Assembly (NCBI RefSeq): GCF_001613305.1
Contig: NZ_BDCC01000077.1
Location: 1 to 60,078 of the forward strand
DNA: 60,078 nucleotides
Source: Nocardia vaccinii NBRC 15922
Lineage (GTDB): Bacteria; Actinomycetota; Actinomycetes; Mycobacteriales; Mycobacteriaceae
Direction of reading: 5' to 3'
The first letter of the stretch is position 1; every line of letters starts with the position of its first letter. The notes under the pieces are model-generated. The model was given only the letters and a program-made list of their open reading frames with translations. It did no database searches and was not told the origin of the DNA. This document shows positions 43,117-50,801 of this stretch, in pieces. Position numbers and translations under genes: made by a program.

Positions 43117-44654
43117 TGGCTGTGCGCGAGCCTGGCATCCGCGCCGGCGAGCCGTCGGCGGCGGATGTGATCATCGTCGGCGGCGGCACGAGCGGCTGCG
43201 TTCTCGCCGCCCGGCTGAGCGAAGATCCGGCACGGCGGGTGTTGCTGCTCGAGGAGGGCCGCGACGACACCTTTTACGACGTCACGGTCACCGCACCCAC
43301 AGCAGGCCAGCACGTCGCACGGGACAAACGCTTCGCCCAGAGCCTGGTGCTCGACCTCGATGACATCGCTGTCCCGCTTGCCCGCGGCCGCGTGCTCGGG
43401 GGCACGTCGGCGGTCAACTACCTTGCCGCAGTCCGCGGATGTCCCGCTGACTATGACAAATGGGCTGACCTGGGCAATCCCGGCTGGTCGTGGGCCGATG
43501 TGCTCCCGGTGTTCCGCCGGATCGAGACCGATCTCGACTACCCCGGATATCCGCTGCACGGCGACCGTGGTCCGCTGACAGTGCGACGATGGACGGAGTC
43601 CACCTTTGCCCCTGCCCAGGCTGCTTTTCTCCACGGCTTGGCCGAAATCGGCGTTCCTCTCGCGGACGATCTCAACGATCCAGCGGCGCTGCCGGGCGTC
43701 GGAGCCTTCCCAGCGAGCCTCACGCCAGCGGGGGACCGGCTGACGGTCAGCCGCGCATACCTCACCGACGAGGTCCGGGCACGACCTAATCTGGCCATAC
43801 ACACCGAAACCCGCGTTGTGAGCCTCGCGTTCGAAGGCAGTCGTGTAGTCGGTGTCTGCACCGATGACGGCGCGTTGGTCCGCGCTGACGACATTGTGCT
43901 CGCCTGCGGTGCCGTCGAGTCCCCGGCGCTGCTGCTGCGGTCGGGGATCGGCCCCGCGGACGAGTTGGCATCGATCGGGATCGAGCCCATCCACCATTTG
44001 CCGGGCGTGGGCCGGGGTCTGCGGGACCATCTCGGGTCAGCGATCGACTACCGGCTCGACGATCGAGGGGTGGGGCGCGGCAGTCCGGCTCAAACCGTTT
44101 GGATCGGCGGCGGTGGCGGCGGAGCGGCCACCGACACCCATGTCTTTCCGGTACTCCTGCCCGGTCCTGAGGGCACCGCGTTGCCAGGACGCGTTGCCGT
44201 GCTGGTCTTTTCGATGCGGCCAGACGTCGGGGGCTCCGTGACACTGAATCCCGCTGATCCCGCCCGGAAACCGTTGATACGCTTGCCGCGTCCGGGCAAG
44301 CGTGAGTTCCAGGCTCACCGCGCCGCGATCGACGTGCTCCGCGCCTGGGAGCAGAGCACGGCCGCACGATCGATTGGTCTGCAGAGAGTCGAGCCCGCCG
44401 CGCCATCTTCCGACGCGGACGCCACCGCCGTCTGGCTGCGACCGCCGGTCAGCTACGCCCACCTGACCAGCAGTTGCTCCATGGGGCCTGCCGATATGTC
44501 GACCGCTGTCGTAGACCCCTTCTGTTGTGTTCACGGACTCGATGGTCTCCGCATCGTCGACGCCTCCGCGATGCCCCGAATCCCGTCTGGCAACACTTAT
44601 TTGACCTGCGTCATGGTTGCCGAGAAAATCGCCGATTCGATGGTGGCCCGCTAA
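43116..44654 (+). CDS. GMC-family FAD-dependent alcohol oxidase/dehydrogenase
   Basis: A 512-residue GMC oxidoreductase. It has the FAD motif DVIIVGGGTSGCVLAARLSE, the signature GRVLGGTSAVNYLAAVRG, and the catalytic pair H449 (SYAHLTSSCSMG) and N493 (PSGNTYLTC). It has no export signal, unlike the cholesterol-oxidase homologue at 22750. It should oxidise an alcohol to an aldehyde with O2 or a quinone as acceptor; the aldehyde dehydrogenase at 33533 could take the product. A fragment of a paralogue is present at 15220-15396. Confidence 0.9.
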   Translation: MAVREPGIRAGEPSAADVIIVGGGTSGCVLAARLSEDPARRVLLLEEGRDDTFYDVTVTAPTAGQHVARDKRFAQSLVLDLDDIAVPLARGRVLGGTSAVNYLAAVRGCPADYDKWADLGNPGWSWADVLPVFRRIETDLDYPGYPLHGDRGPLTVRRWTESTFAPAQAAFLHGLAEIGVPLADDLNDPAALPGVGAFPASLTPAGDRLTVSRAYLTDEVRARPNLAIHTETRVVSLAFEGSRVVGVCTDDGALVRADDIVLACGAVESPALLLRSGIGPADELASIGIEPIHHLPGVGRGLRDHLGSAIDYRLDDRGVGRGSPAQTVWIGGGGGGAATDTHVFPVLLPGPEGTALPGRVAVLVFSMRPDVGGSVTLNPADPARKPLIRLPRPGKREFQAHRAAIDVLRAWEQSTAARSIGLQRVEPAAPSSDADATAVWLRPPVSYAHLTSSCSMGPADMSTAVVDPFCCVHGLDGLRIVDASAMPRIPSGNTYLTCVMVAEKIADSMVAR

Positions 44655-44847
44655 CAGGTCCCGGCGTCGGCACAAGGAGCGATGTCTCATCATGGGAGCG
44701 CCGTTCTACCAGGCAGAATCGCCGATTGTTTCGAGACCGAACCCCGCACATGATGTGACTCAGGTCATGTTTCTGATCGGCTGTGACCCAAGCCGCTACA
44801 GAACGAAATATTGCTGATCCGCAGTGAAGCGGGATTGGAGATCGGAC
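44655..44847. promoter_or_regulatory. Gap with inverted repeat, possible internal promoter
   Basis: This is the only gap over 150 bp in the second half of the array apart from the one before Ohr. It contains ACATGA (44748-44753) and TCATGT (44765-44770), a perfect 6-bp inverted repeat with an 11-bp spacer. It may hold an internal promoter for the ligase gene. Confidence 0.35.
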
Positions 44848-46410
44848 ATGGACATCGCACGTCGCGAGGACATCGTCACGCCATACTTGCTCGAACGCAA
44901 TGCCGCCGAGGCGGCCGACGGGCTGATGGCGACCTTCGAAGACAGCAGCACCTGGACCTATGCCCAGGCGTTGTCGGTAGCTCGCCGCGCCGCGAACGCG
45001 CTGTACGACCAGGGGGTACGCCAAGGCGACCATGTTGGCGTGCTGCTCCCGAACGGCAAGGAATTTCTCACCGCCTGGCTCGGCATCGCGGCGCTCGGTG
45101 CCGTATTCGTTCCGATGAACCTCTCGTTCAAGGGAACGATGCTGGGCAGCCTTGTGGCCAAGACGATGCCGAAGGTGGTCGTCACCATCGAGCCGTTCGC
45201 GAGCACTCTCGGCGCAGTCAGCGATGTTCCGCTCATTGCGCCGACGCAGCTCGCTGGCGGCGCTGATCGGGCAGTGCCGCGCGAGCGTGATATCGAGGTG
45301 TGGGACACCCACCACATCATGCTCACAAGCGGTACGACCGGCCCTTCCAAAGCTGCTAGGTGCTCCCACCTGCACTTCCACAACTTGGGCCTTTACGGAA
45401 CGGTGTTTCGCGGGCTGGACGAGAGCGACGTATTCCTGATCGACCTCCCGCTCTATCACACAGCCGCGCTCGGCATGGTCGGCGGTTGCCTCAGCACCCG
45501 TACCCCTATCAGCGTCCGCAGCGGTCCGGATCTCAACCGATACTGGGAGACGATGAAGGAGACCGGCGCTACCACTGCTGTGCTCATCAGTTCGATGGTC
45601 GGTTTCCTGCTCGGGCGCGCGCCCAGTCCCACGGACACCGACCATCGGATCCGATTCCTGATCGCAATTCCCCTGCCCAATGATCTCGAGCAGTTTCAGA
45701 AGCGGTTCAACATCCCAGAACTTGTTACCGCCTACGGCGGCACCGAGCCCTGCACGGTCATGACCAACCGGGTAGGTGAGCCATTGATCCCCAACAGCTG
45801 CGGAAGCCTGATACCTGGCTATCACGCGCGCATCGTGGATGAGCACGACTTTCCCGTCGCCCTCGGCGCCGTCGGTGAGATGGTGCTCCGGCACGACCAC
45901 CCCTGGGCGATCTCGACCGAATACGTGGGCGATCCGGAGGCAACCGCCCAAGCGTGGCGAAACGGTTGGTACCATACCGGCGATTTGTTCAGGCAGGATG
46001 AGAGCGGCCACTACTATTTCGTCGACCGCTCCAAGGACGCGGTGCGTCGGCGGGGGGTCAATATCTCCTGTTTCGAGATAGAACAGGCTGTGCTGAAGTG
46101 CCCGGGGGTCCAGGAGGTCGCTGGTGTCGCGCATCCCTCCGAAGTCGGTGCCGACGACGAAATCAAGGTGTGGATCGTGCCCGAGCAAGGAACAACGGTC
46201 GATTTCGTGGGCTTGGTAAAGCGATTGCATCAGAATGTTCCTCATTTTATGGTGCCGCGCTATTACGAACTGATCGACGCCCTCCCGAAGAACCCGACCA
46301 CGAAGGTCCAAAAGTTCGTTCTTCGGGACAAGGGGAACTCCGAGAGCACCTGGGATGTGGAGCGTGACGGCGGCCTGCGAGTCACGTCGCGCGGTCTCAT
46401 AGAAATCTGA
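44848..46410 (+). CDS. ATP-dependent acyl-CoA ligase (ANL superfamily)
   Basis: A 520-residue adenylate-forming ligase. The AMP/phosphate loop is MLTSGTTGPSKAAR, the acyl/ATP motif is YGGTEP, and the hinge motif is YHTGDLF with the VDRSKDAVRRRG segment. The C-terminal Lys lies in KNPTTKVQKF. It resembles the CaiC/carnitine-CoA-ligase branch. It should make the CoA ester that enters the beta-oxidation steps in this array. ATG 44848 has GGAG upstream; GTG 44824 is an alternative. Two pieces of a paralogue occur at 15036-15143 and 15516-15671. Confidence 0.9.
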   Translation: MDIARREDIVTPYLLERNAAEAADGLMATFEDSSTWTYAQALSVARRAANALYDQGVRQGDHVGVLLPNGKEFLTAWLGIAALGAVFVPMNLSFKGTMLGSLVAKTMPKVVVTIEPFASTLGAVSDVPLIAPTQLAGGADRAVPRERDIEVWDTHHIMLTSGTTGPSKAARCSHLHFHNLGLYGTVFRGLDESDVFLIDLPLYHTAALGMVGGCLSTRTPISVRSGPDLNRYWETMKETGATTAVLISSMVGFLLGRAPSPTDTDHRIRFLIAIPLPNDLEQFQKRFNIPELVTAYGGTEPCTVMTNRVGEPLIPNSCGSLIPGYHARIVDEHDFPVALGAVGEMVLRHDHPWAISTEYVGDPEATAQAWRNGWYHTGDLFRQDESGHYYFVDRSKDAVRRRGVNISCFEIEQAVLKCPGVQEVAGVAHPSEVGADDEIKVWIVPEQGTTVDFVGLVKRLHQNVPHFMVPRYYELIDALPKNPTTKVQKFVLRDKGNSESTWDVERDGGLRVTSRGLIEI

Positions 46411-46596
46411 TTCGGGAGACCGTGTCACCACGGCCTTGCCGAGATAGCTAGGCCCCGTGAGGTATTCGCCGATGCGAGCGAACAAGTCGGTGATTTCGGT
46501 TCCGTCAGACGGTATCGGTCCTGCGGCCCTCCGGGCGGTCTCCGTAGCGTGAGCCGTACCACACCGATTCGAGCAGTCCATTCTTCGAGGAGCGCA

Positions 46597-47028
46597 ATGT
46601 CAGACCAGGTCAAGCCTCTATACACAGCCAACGCGGTCGCCACCGGCGCAGGCCGCGACGGCCACGTCAGTTCGTTGGACAAGACGGTCGACACCGACTT
46701 GGCCGTCCCGAAGGAGATGCACGGTGCCGGCGGTTTGCCCAATCCCGAGATCTTCTTTGCCGCTGGCTTCGCCGCGTGCTTCCACAATGCGCTGCGCCTG
46801 GTTGCGCGCCGTGCCAAGCAGAACGTCGAGGGCAGCTCCGTCGCGGCGGCGGTGACTCTCGGTGCCAACGAGCGCGGTGGCTTCGAACTCGCGGTCGTCC
46901 TCGAGGTGTCCGTTCCCGGTCTCGACAAGCCCACACTGCGAGAACTGGTGGAGACCACGGAGCAGGTCTGCCCCTACTCCAATGCGGTACGCGGCAACGT
47001 TCCGGTCGAGGTCAGGATCTCGGCCTGA
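46597..47028 (+). CDS. ohr: Organic hydroperoxide resistance protein (Ohr/OsmC family)
   Basis: A 143-residue thiol peroxidase of the Ohr type. The two redox cysteines are C61 (AACFHNAL) and C125 (EQVCPYSNAV). The N-terminal YTANAVATGAGRDGHVSS and a GAGGLPNPEIFFAAG stretch are typical. ATG 46597 has GAGGAG upstream; the frame is open earlier. It reduces organic hydroperoxides. Its place inside the array suggests protection against peroxides from the GMC oxidase or the oxygenases. Confidence 0.93.
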   Translation: MSDQVKPLYTANAVATGAGRDGHVSSLDKTVDTDLAVPKEMHGAGGLPNPEIFFAAGFAACFHNALRLVARRAKQNVEGSSVAAAVTLGANERGGFELAVVLEVSVPGLDKPTLRELVETTEQVCPYSNAVRGNVPVEVRISA

Positions 47029-47058
47029 CGGATTCATCACTGAAATCGGAGCCTACGG

Positions 47059-48276
47059 ATGACCACCACAAACCCGGCTCGCGCCATGAACCGCACTGCC
47101 GTCATCATCGACGCGGTGCGCTCGCCGCTGGGCAAAGGCCGCCGCGCCAAAGACGGCCGCCCCGGCGGTGCACTATCTGAACTGCACCCGGTCGAGCTGC
47201 TGGGCCAGGTGATGCGTGCGCTGATCGACCGTAACGGTATCGATCCAGGTCAAGTCGACGACGTCATCGTCGGTTGTGTCAGTCAGGTCGGCGAGCAGTC
47301 CGGCCCAGTTGGCCGATGGGCATGGCTGGGGGCGGGACTGCCGGACCACGTGCCGTCCACAACGGTGCACCGGGCGTGCGGCTCCAGCCAGCAGGCCGCA
47401 GATTTCGCGGCTCAGGGCATCATCGCCGGTGTATACGACATTGTGGTCGTCGCGGGCGTGGAATCGATGAGTCGAATCCCGATGCTCTCGGCACGGATCG
47501 GACAGGACCCGTACGGGCCGTCGGTTTCCGACCGTTACGCGCCAGGGCTGGTGTCTCAGGGGGTTTCCGCTGAGATCGTCGCTCACCGCTGGAAGCTCGA
47601 CCGCCAAGCGCTCGACGAGTACGCCGCCAGGTCGCACCGCTGCGCCGCCGCCGCCGACTTCTCTCGCGAGATCGTGCCTGTCACACTTCCGGACGGTACC
47701 ACTGTCGCTGCCGATGAGACGATCCGTCGAGGCACCACGGTGGAGGGGCTGGCCACCTTGCCATCGTCGTTCCGCACCGACGAGCTGGCGGCGCGGTTTC
47801 CGGAGCTGAGCTGGAAGGTCACTGCGGGGAACTCCTCACAGATCACCGACGGCGCCGCTGCCGTACTGATTATGAGCGCCCATTGCGCCGAGCGACTCGG
47901 GCTACAGCCACGCGCCGCGTTCCGCGGCTTCGCCGTCGCCGGTGATGATCCGGTGACCATGCTTACCGCGCCGCTGCCCGCTACCGAAAAGGTCCTCGCT
48001 CGTACCGGTCTGACGATCGACCGAATCGACCACTACGAGGTGAACGAGGCGTTCGCCTCGGTGCCGCTGGCCTGGCGGCGTCACTTCGCCGCCGACCTCG
48101 CCCGGCTCAATCCCCGTGGCGGCGCGATCGCACTGGGCCACCCGCTCGGCGCCTCCGGTGCCCGGCTGCTCACCTCGCTCGTCAACGGCTTGGAGGAGAG
48201 CGGTGGACGATACGGGCTGCAAACTGTGTGCGAGGCCGGCGGTATGGCCAACGCCACGATCATCGAGAGGATCTGA
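47059..48276 (+). CDS. Acetyl-CoA acyltransferase (thiolase, FadA5-like)
   Basis: A 405-residue degradative thiolase with C107 (HRACGSSQQA) as nucleophile, H361 (ALGHPLGASG) and C391 (QTVCEAGG) completing the active site. This is a true thiolase, unlike the Ltp2-like protein at 5234. Its length and the VHRACGSS start of the nucleophile loop resemble FadA-type enzymes in steroid and aromatic side-chain degradation. It should release acetyl- or propionyl-CoA at the end of each beta-oxidation round. It is followed directly by the hydroxyacyl-CoA dehydrogenase candidate. Confidence 0.92.
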   Translation: MTTTNPARAMNRTAVIIDAVRSPLGKGRRAKDGRPGGALSELHPVELLGQVMRALIDRNGIDPGQVDDVIVGCVSQVGEQSGPVGRWAWLGAGLPDHVPSTTVHRACGSSQQAADFAAQGIIAGVYDIVVVAGVESMSRIPMLSARIGQDPYGPSVSDRYAPGLVSQGVSAEIVAHRWKLDRQALDEYAARSHRCAAAADFSREIVPVTLPDGTTVAADETIRRGTTVEGLATLPSSFRTDELAARFPELSWKVTAGNSSQITDGAAAVLIMSAHCAERLGLQPRAAFRGFAVAGDDPVTMLTAPLPATEKVLARTGLTIDRIDHYEVNEAFASVPLAWRRHFAADLARLNPRGGAIALGHPLGASGARLLTSLVNGLEESGGRYGLQTVCEAGGMANATIIERI

Positions 48277-48277
48277 T

Positions 48278-49042
48278 ATGGACGTCAAGGGGCGCGTAGC
48301 TCTCGTCACCGGCGGAGCGTCGGGCCTCGGCTTGGCCACAGTCCGTCGCCTCGTGGATGCGGGCGCGAAAGCCGTCGTGGTCGCGGACCTGCCCGGCTCG
48401 GCCGGTGCCGAGTTGGCCGACGAACTCGGCCGGGTCCACTTCGCGCCGGCTGACGTGCGAAGCCCGGACGACCTTGCGGCAGCGATCCGACTGGCCGAGC
48501 AGGAAGGGCCGCTGCGGATTCTGGTCCATTGCGCCGGACGCGGTGGCCCAGTACGGCTCGTCGAGAAGGACGGATCCCCCGGGTCGCTCGAGACCTACAC
48601 CGAAATCGTCTCCATCAACCTTGTCGGCACCTTCAACGTGCTCCGGTTGGCCGCAGCCAGCATGGCCCGCAACGAGCCCGACGACGGTGATCGTGGCGTT
48701 TGTATCCTCACCAGTTCGGTCGCTGCGTTCGAAGGACAGATCGGACAGATTCCCTACGCTTCCGCCAAGGCCGGGATCGCGGGCATGACGATCGTGGCTG
48801 CTCGCGACCTCGCACGAAAGCGTATCCGGGTCAACACCATTGCCCCCGGCACGTTCGACACACCGCTGCTGGCCCGTTTACGCGACGAGGTCCGCGCGTC
48901 GCTGGCGAAGGCGGTACCGCACCCGGCTCGGTTGGGTGAGCCCGACGAATTCGCCCGGCTCGCCCTGGCCATCATCGATAACGGCATGCTCAACGGTGAG
49001 ACGATCCGGCTCGACGGTGCCATCCGGATGGCACCGCTATGA
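48278..49042 (+). CDS. SDR-family 3-hydroxyacyl-CoA dehydrogenase-like protein
   Basis: A 254-residue short-chain dehydrogenase with TGGASGLG (11-18), S146 and Y160-K164 (YASAKAG) as catalytic residues. The insertion around residues 97-110 and the conserved VRVNTIAPGTFDTPLL segment resemble type II 3-hydroxyacyl-CoA dehydrogenase (HSD17B10). ATG 48278 follows the thiolase stop by one base. Between a thiolase and a hydratase gene, the 3-hydroxyacyl-CoA oxidation role is very likely. Confidence 0.87.
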   Translation: MDVKGRVALVTGGASGLGLATVRRLVDAGAKAVVVADLPGSAGAELADELGRVHFAPADVRSPDDLAAAIRLAEQEGPLRILVHCAGRGGPVRLVEKDGSPGSLETYTEIVSINLVGTFNVLRLAAASMARNEPDDGDRGVCILTSSVAAFEGQIGQIPYASAKAGIAGMTIVAARDLARKRIRVNTIAPGTFDTPLLARLRDEVRASLAKAVPHPARLGEPDEFARLALAIIDNGMLNGETIRLDGAIRMAPL

Positions 49043-49833
49043 CCGCGGCGGCCGCACCAGGAACGACGGGAGGTACCGTCCGGCTCGACGTCGACGGTCC
49101 CATCGCGACTATCACGCTCGATCGGCCCGCCGCCCGTAACGCGATCGATAGAGCGATGGCACAGCAGATCGCGGACGCGCTCGACGAACTCGATAATCGT
49201 GACGACCTAGCTGTCGGAGTGCTCACTGCCATAGGACCGGTGTTCAGCGCGGGCATGGACCTGAAAGCCTTTGCGTCGACAGGCGAACGACCCGTCGTAC
49301 CGGGCCGGGGTGCTTTCGGGATCGTTCATCGTCCACCGGTCAAACCTCTCGTCGCGGCCGTGGAGGGCCTCGCTCTCGGCGGCGGCTTCGAGATCGTTCT
49401 CGCCTGTGACCTGCTTGTCGCTGGCCGCGAGGCCCGATTCGGGCTACCCGAGGTGAAGCGGGGACTGGTGGCCGCGGCCGGGGGAGTGCTGCGACTCCCA
49501 CGGCGCATTTCTCGCAGCGGTGCCATGGCCATGGTGTTGACCGGCGATCCGATCGACGGTGCCACCGCCGAGCGCTGGGGTCTCGTCAACGAACTCGTTG
49601 AGCCCGGTCAGGCGCTCGCCGCCGCGCAAAGGCTGGCACGGAAGGTGGCCGACAACGCACCGTTGGCACTTCGAACGGCCAAACATCTCCTGGATGCCGG
49701 CCTCTGCTGGCGGCCCGACGAAGCATTCGCACTACAGGAACCACTGGTGGAGGCTGTGCGCAGATCCGCCGACGCGGCCGAAGGGGCTCAGGCGTTCGTT
49801 GAGAAGCGCGTCCCTCGTTGGACCGGCCGCTGA
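49039..49833 (+). CDS. Enoyl-CoA hydratase
   Basis: A 264-residue crotonase with the oxyanion segments FSAGMDLKAF and EGLALGGGFE. Both acidic residues of hydratases are present: Glu in GGGFE and Glu in RFGLPEVKRGL. Of the three crotonases in this window it is the one most like a standard hydratase. It overlaps the SDR gene by 4 bp and is the last gene of the array. Its TGA stop forms the 3-base loop of a long perfect hairpin. Confidence 0.92.
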   Translation: MTAAAAPGTTGGTVRLDVDGPIATITLDRPAARNAIDRAMAQQIADALDELDNRDDLAVGVLTAIGPVFSAGMDLKAFASTGERPVVPGRGAFGIVHRPPVKPLVAAVEGLALGGGFEIVLACDLLVAGREARFGLPEVKRGLVAAAGGVLRLPRRISRSGAMAMVLTGDPIDGATAERWGLVNELVEPGQALAAAQRLARKVADNAPLALRTAKHLLDAGLCWRPDEAFALQEPLVEAVRRSADAAEGAQAFVEKRVPRWTGR

Positions 49834-49852
49834 GCGGCCGGTCCAACGAGGG
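49812..49852 (+). terminator. Long hairpin with the hydratase stop codon as its loop
   Basis: The arms are 49812-49830 and 49834-49852, 19 bp and perfectly complementary. The loop is only TGA (49831-49833), the stop codon of the hydratase gene. There is no T-run. It should end transcription of the array and would also form in RNA from the opposite strand. Confidence 0.8.
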
Positions 49853-49856
49853 ACAA

Positions 49857-49880
49857 CGCTTTCGTCATTCGGCGAAAGCG
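49857..49880 (-). terminator. Hairpin with the IclR stop codon in its loop
   Basis: CGCTTTCG (49857-49864) and CGAAAGCG (49873-49880) are perfectly complementary. The 8-base loop contains the TGA stop (49865-49867, minus strand) of the convergent IclR gene. It faces the larger hairpin only 4 bp away. Confidence 0.65.
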
Positions 49881-50668
49881 GCCCTGCGTTCGACGACCTC
49901 GGAGAGCCGCCGCGCCGCGGCCACGACATACGGGGTGTGCTGTGTCGTTCGGCGGCCCTGTGTGCTGCAAGACGAGACGGCGGCGATCGCCCGGCCCCCG
50001 AGCAGCACCGGCGCGGCCACGCATGTCACGCCGACACGGAACTCCTCGTTGTCGAACGCGACGCCAACGCGGCGCACATCATGAAGCTGTGCGGACAATT
50101 CGGAGTGACCGCGCACCGAGTGCGGCGTCGGAGCGGGCGAGATGGCGCGCATTGCGCTCTCGATCGTGCGGGCGTCGGCGAAGGCGAGTAGCACCTTGCC
50201 GACAGCGGTGCAGGCCGACGGAAGTGTGAACCCCACCCGAGTGGGGACCCGGCCCGCGCCAGGAGCGGTGATTTTCTCCACCAGCAGCGCATCACCGGGC
50301 GTCGCGACCGCTAAGTGGACGGTTGCGCGGACGTCGGCGAACAGCCGCTCGAGGGTTCCGACGCTGAGGTTGCGTAGGTCGTTGTAAGGGGACAGTTCGG
50401 CCTGCCGCCCCAGTTCGGACATTCGCGGCCCGAGGCAGTACAGCGACCCCTTCCGCGCGACGAAGCCCTGCCGCTCCATCGTCTTCAGGATTCGGCACAC
50501 GGTACTCTTCGGCATGCTGGTCCGGATGGCCAGACCTGAGAGCGGTTCGGCCGGCCGGCCGGTTCCGAGCGCGTCCAGTAGCGCGAGTGCCTTCTCGATC
50601 GCGTTGGGACCACCCAGGTCGGTGGCGCCGTTCACCGTCGCCGCTGGCCATTCGAGCATCTCAGTCAT
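49865..50668 (-). CDS. IclR-family transcriptional regulator
   Basis: A 267-residue IclR protein. The N-terminal winged helix-turn-helix has LSGLAIRTSMPKSTVCRILK and GFVARKGSLYCLG. The C-terminal GAF-like ligand domain includes HLAVATPGDALLVEKI and CTAVGKVLLAF. IclR proteins often control aromatic degradation genes. It is convergent with the long array and divergent from nothing; the ligase-thioesterase gene lies behind it on the same strand. GGAGGA precedes its ATG. Confidence 0.9.
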   Translation of the reverse strand: MTEMLEWPAATVNGATDLGGPNAIEKALALLDALGTGRPAEPLSGLAIRTSMPKSTVCRILKTMERQGFVARKGSLYCLGPRMSELGRQAELSPYNDLRNLSVGTLERLFADVRATVHLAVATPGDALLVEKITAPGAGRVPTRVGFTLPSACTAVGKVLLAFADARTIESAMRAISPAPTPHSVRGHSELSAQLHDVRRVGVAFDNEEFRVGVTCVAAPVLLGGRAIAAVSSCSTQGRRTTQHTPYVVAAARRLSEVVERRAAFAE

Positions 50669-50765
50669 TTTCCGTCCTCCGGAGTCGCTTGATGAATCGA
50701 GTCAACTCCGGAGTGACGGGGGACAAATGCGCGAAACTGCGTAGAAACAGAATCGCCGAATCAAG

Positions 50766-50797
50766 GTCACACCACGGTTCTCGAACCGTGGTGTGAC
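50766..50797 (-). terminator. Terminator of the ligase-thioesterase gene
   Basis: Perfect 14-bp arms (50766-50779 and 50784-50797) with the loop CTCG, of which the outer C and G may also pair. It begins 5 bp after the stop of the - strand ligase-thioesterase gene. Confidence 0.75.
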
Positions 50798-50801
50798 CGG
50801 G

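Noticed and set aside
44611..46581. Long - strand open frame (656 codons) opposite the acyl-CoA ligase
   Set aside because: It lies antisense to a ligase with all motifs, and its composition (His/Arg/Asp-rich, no domains) is typical of a high-GC shadow frame.
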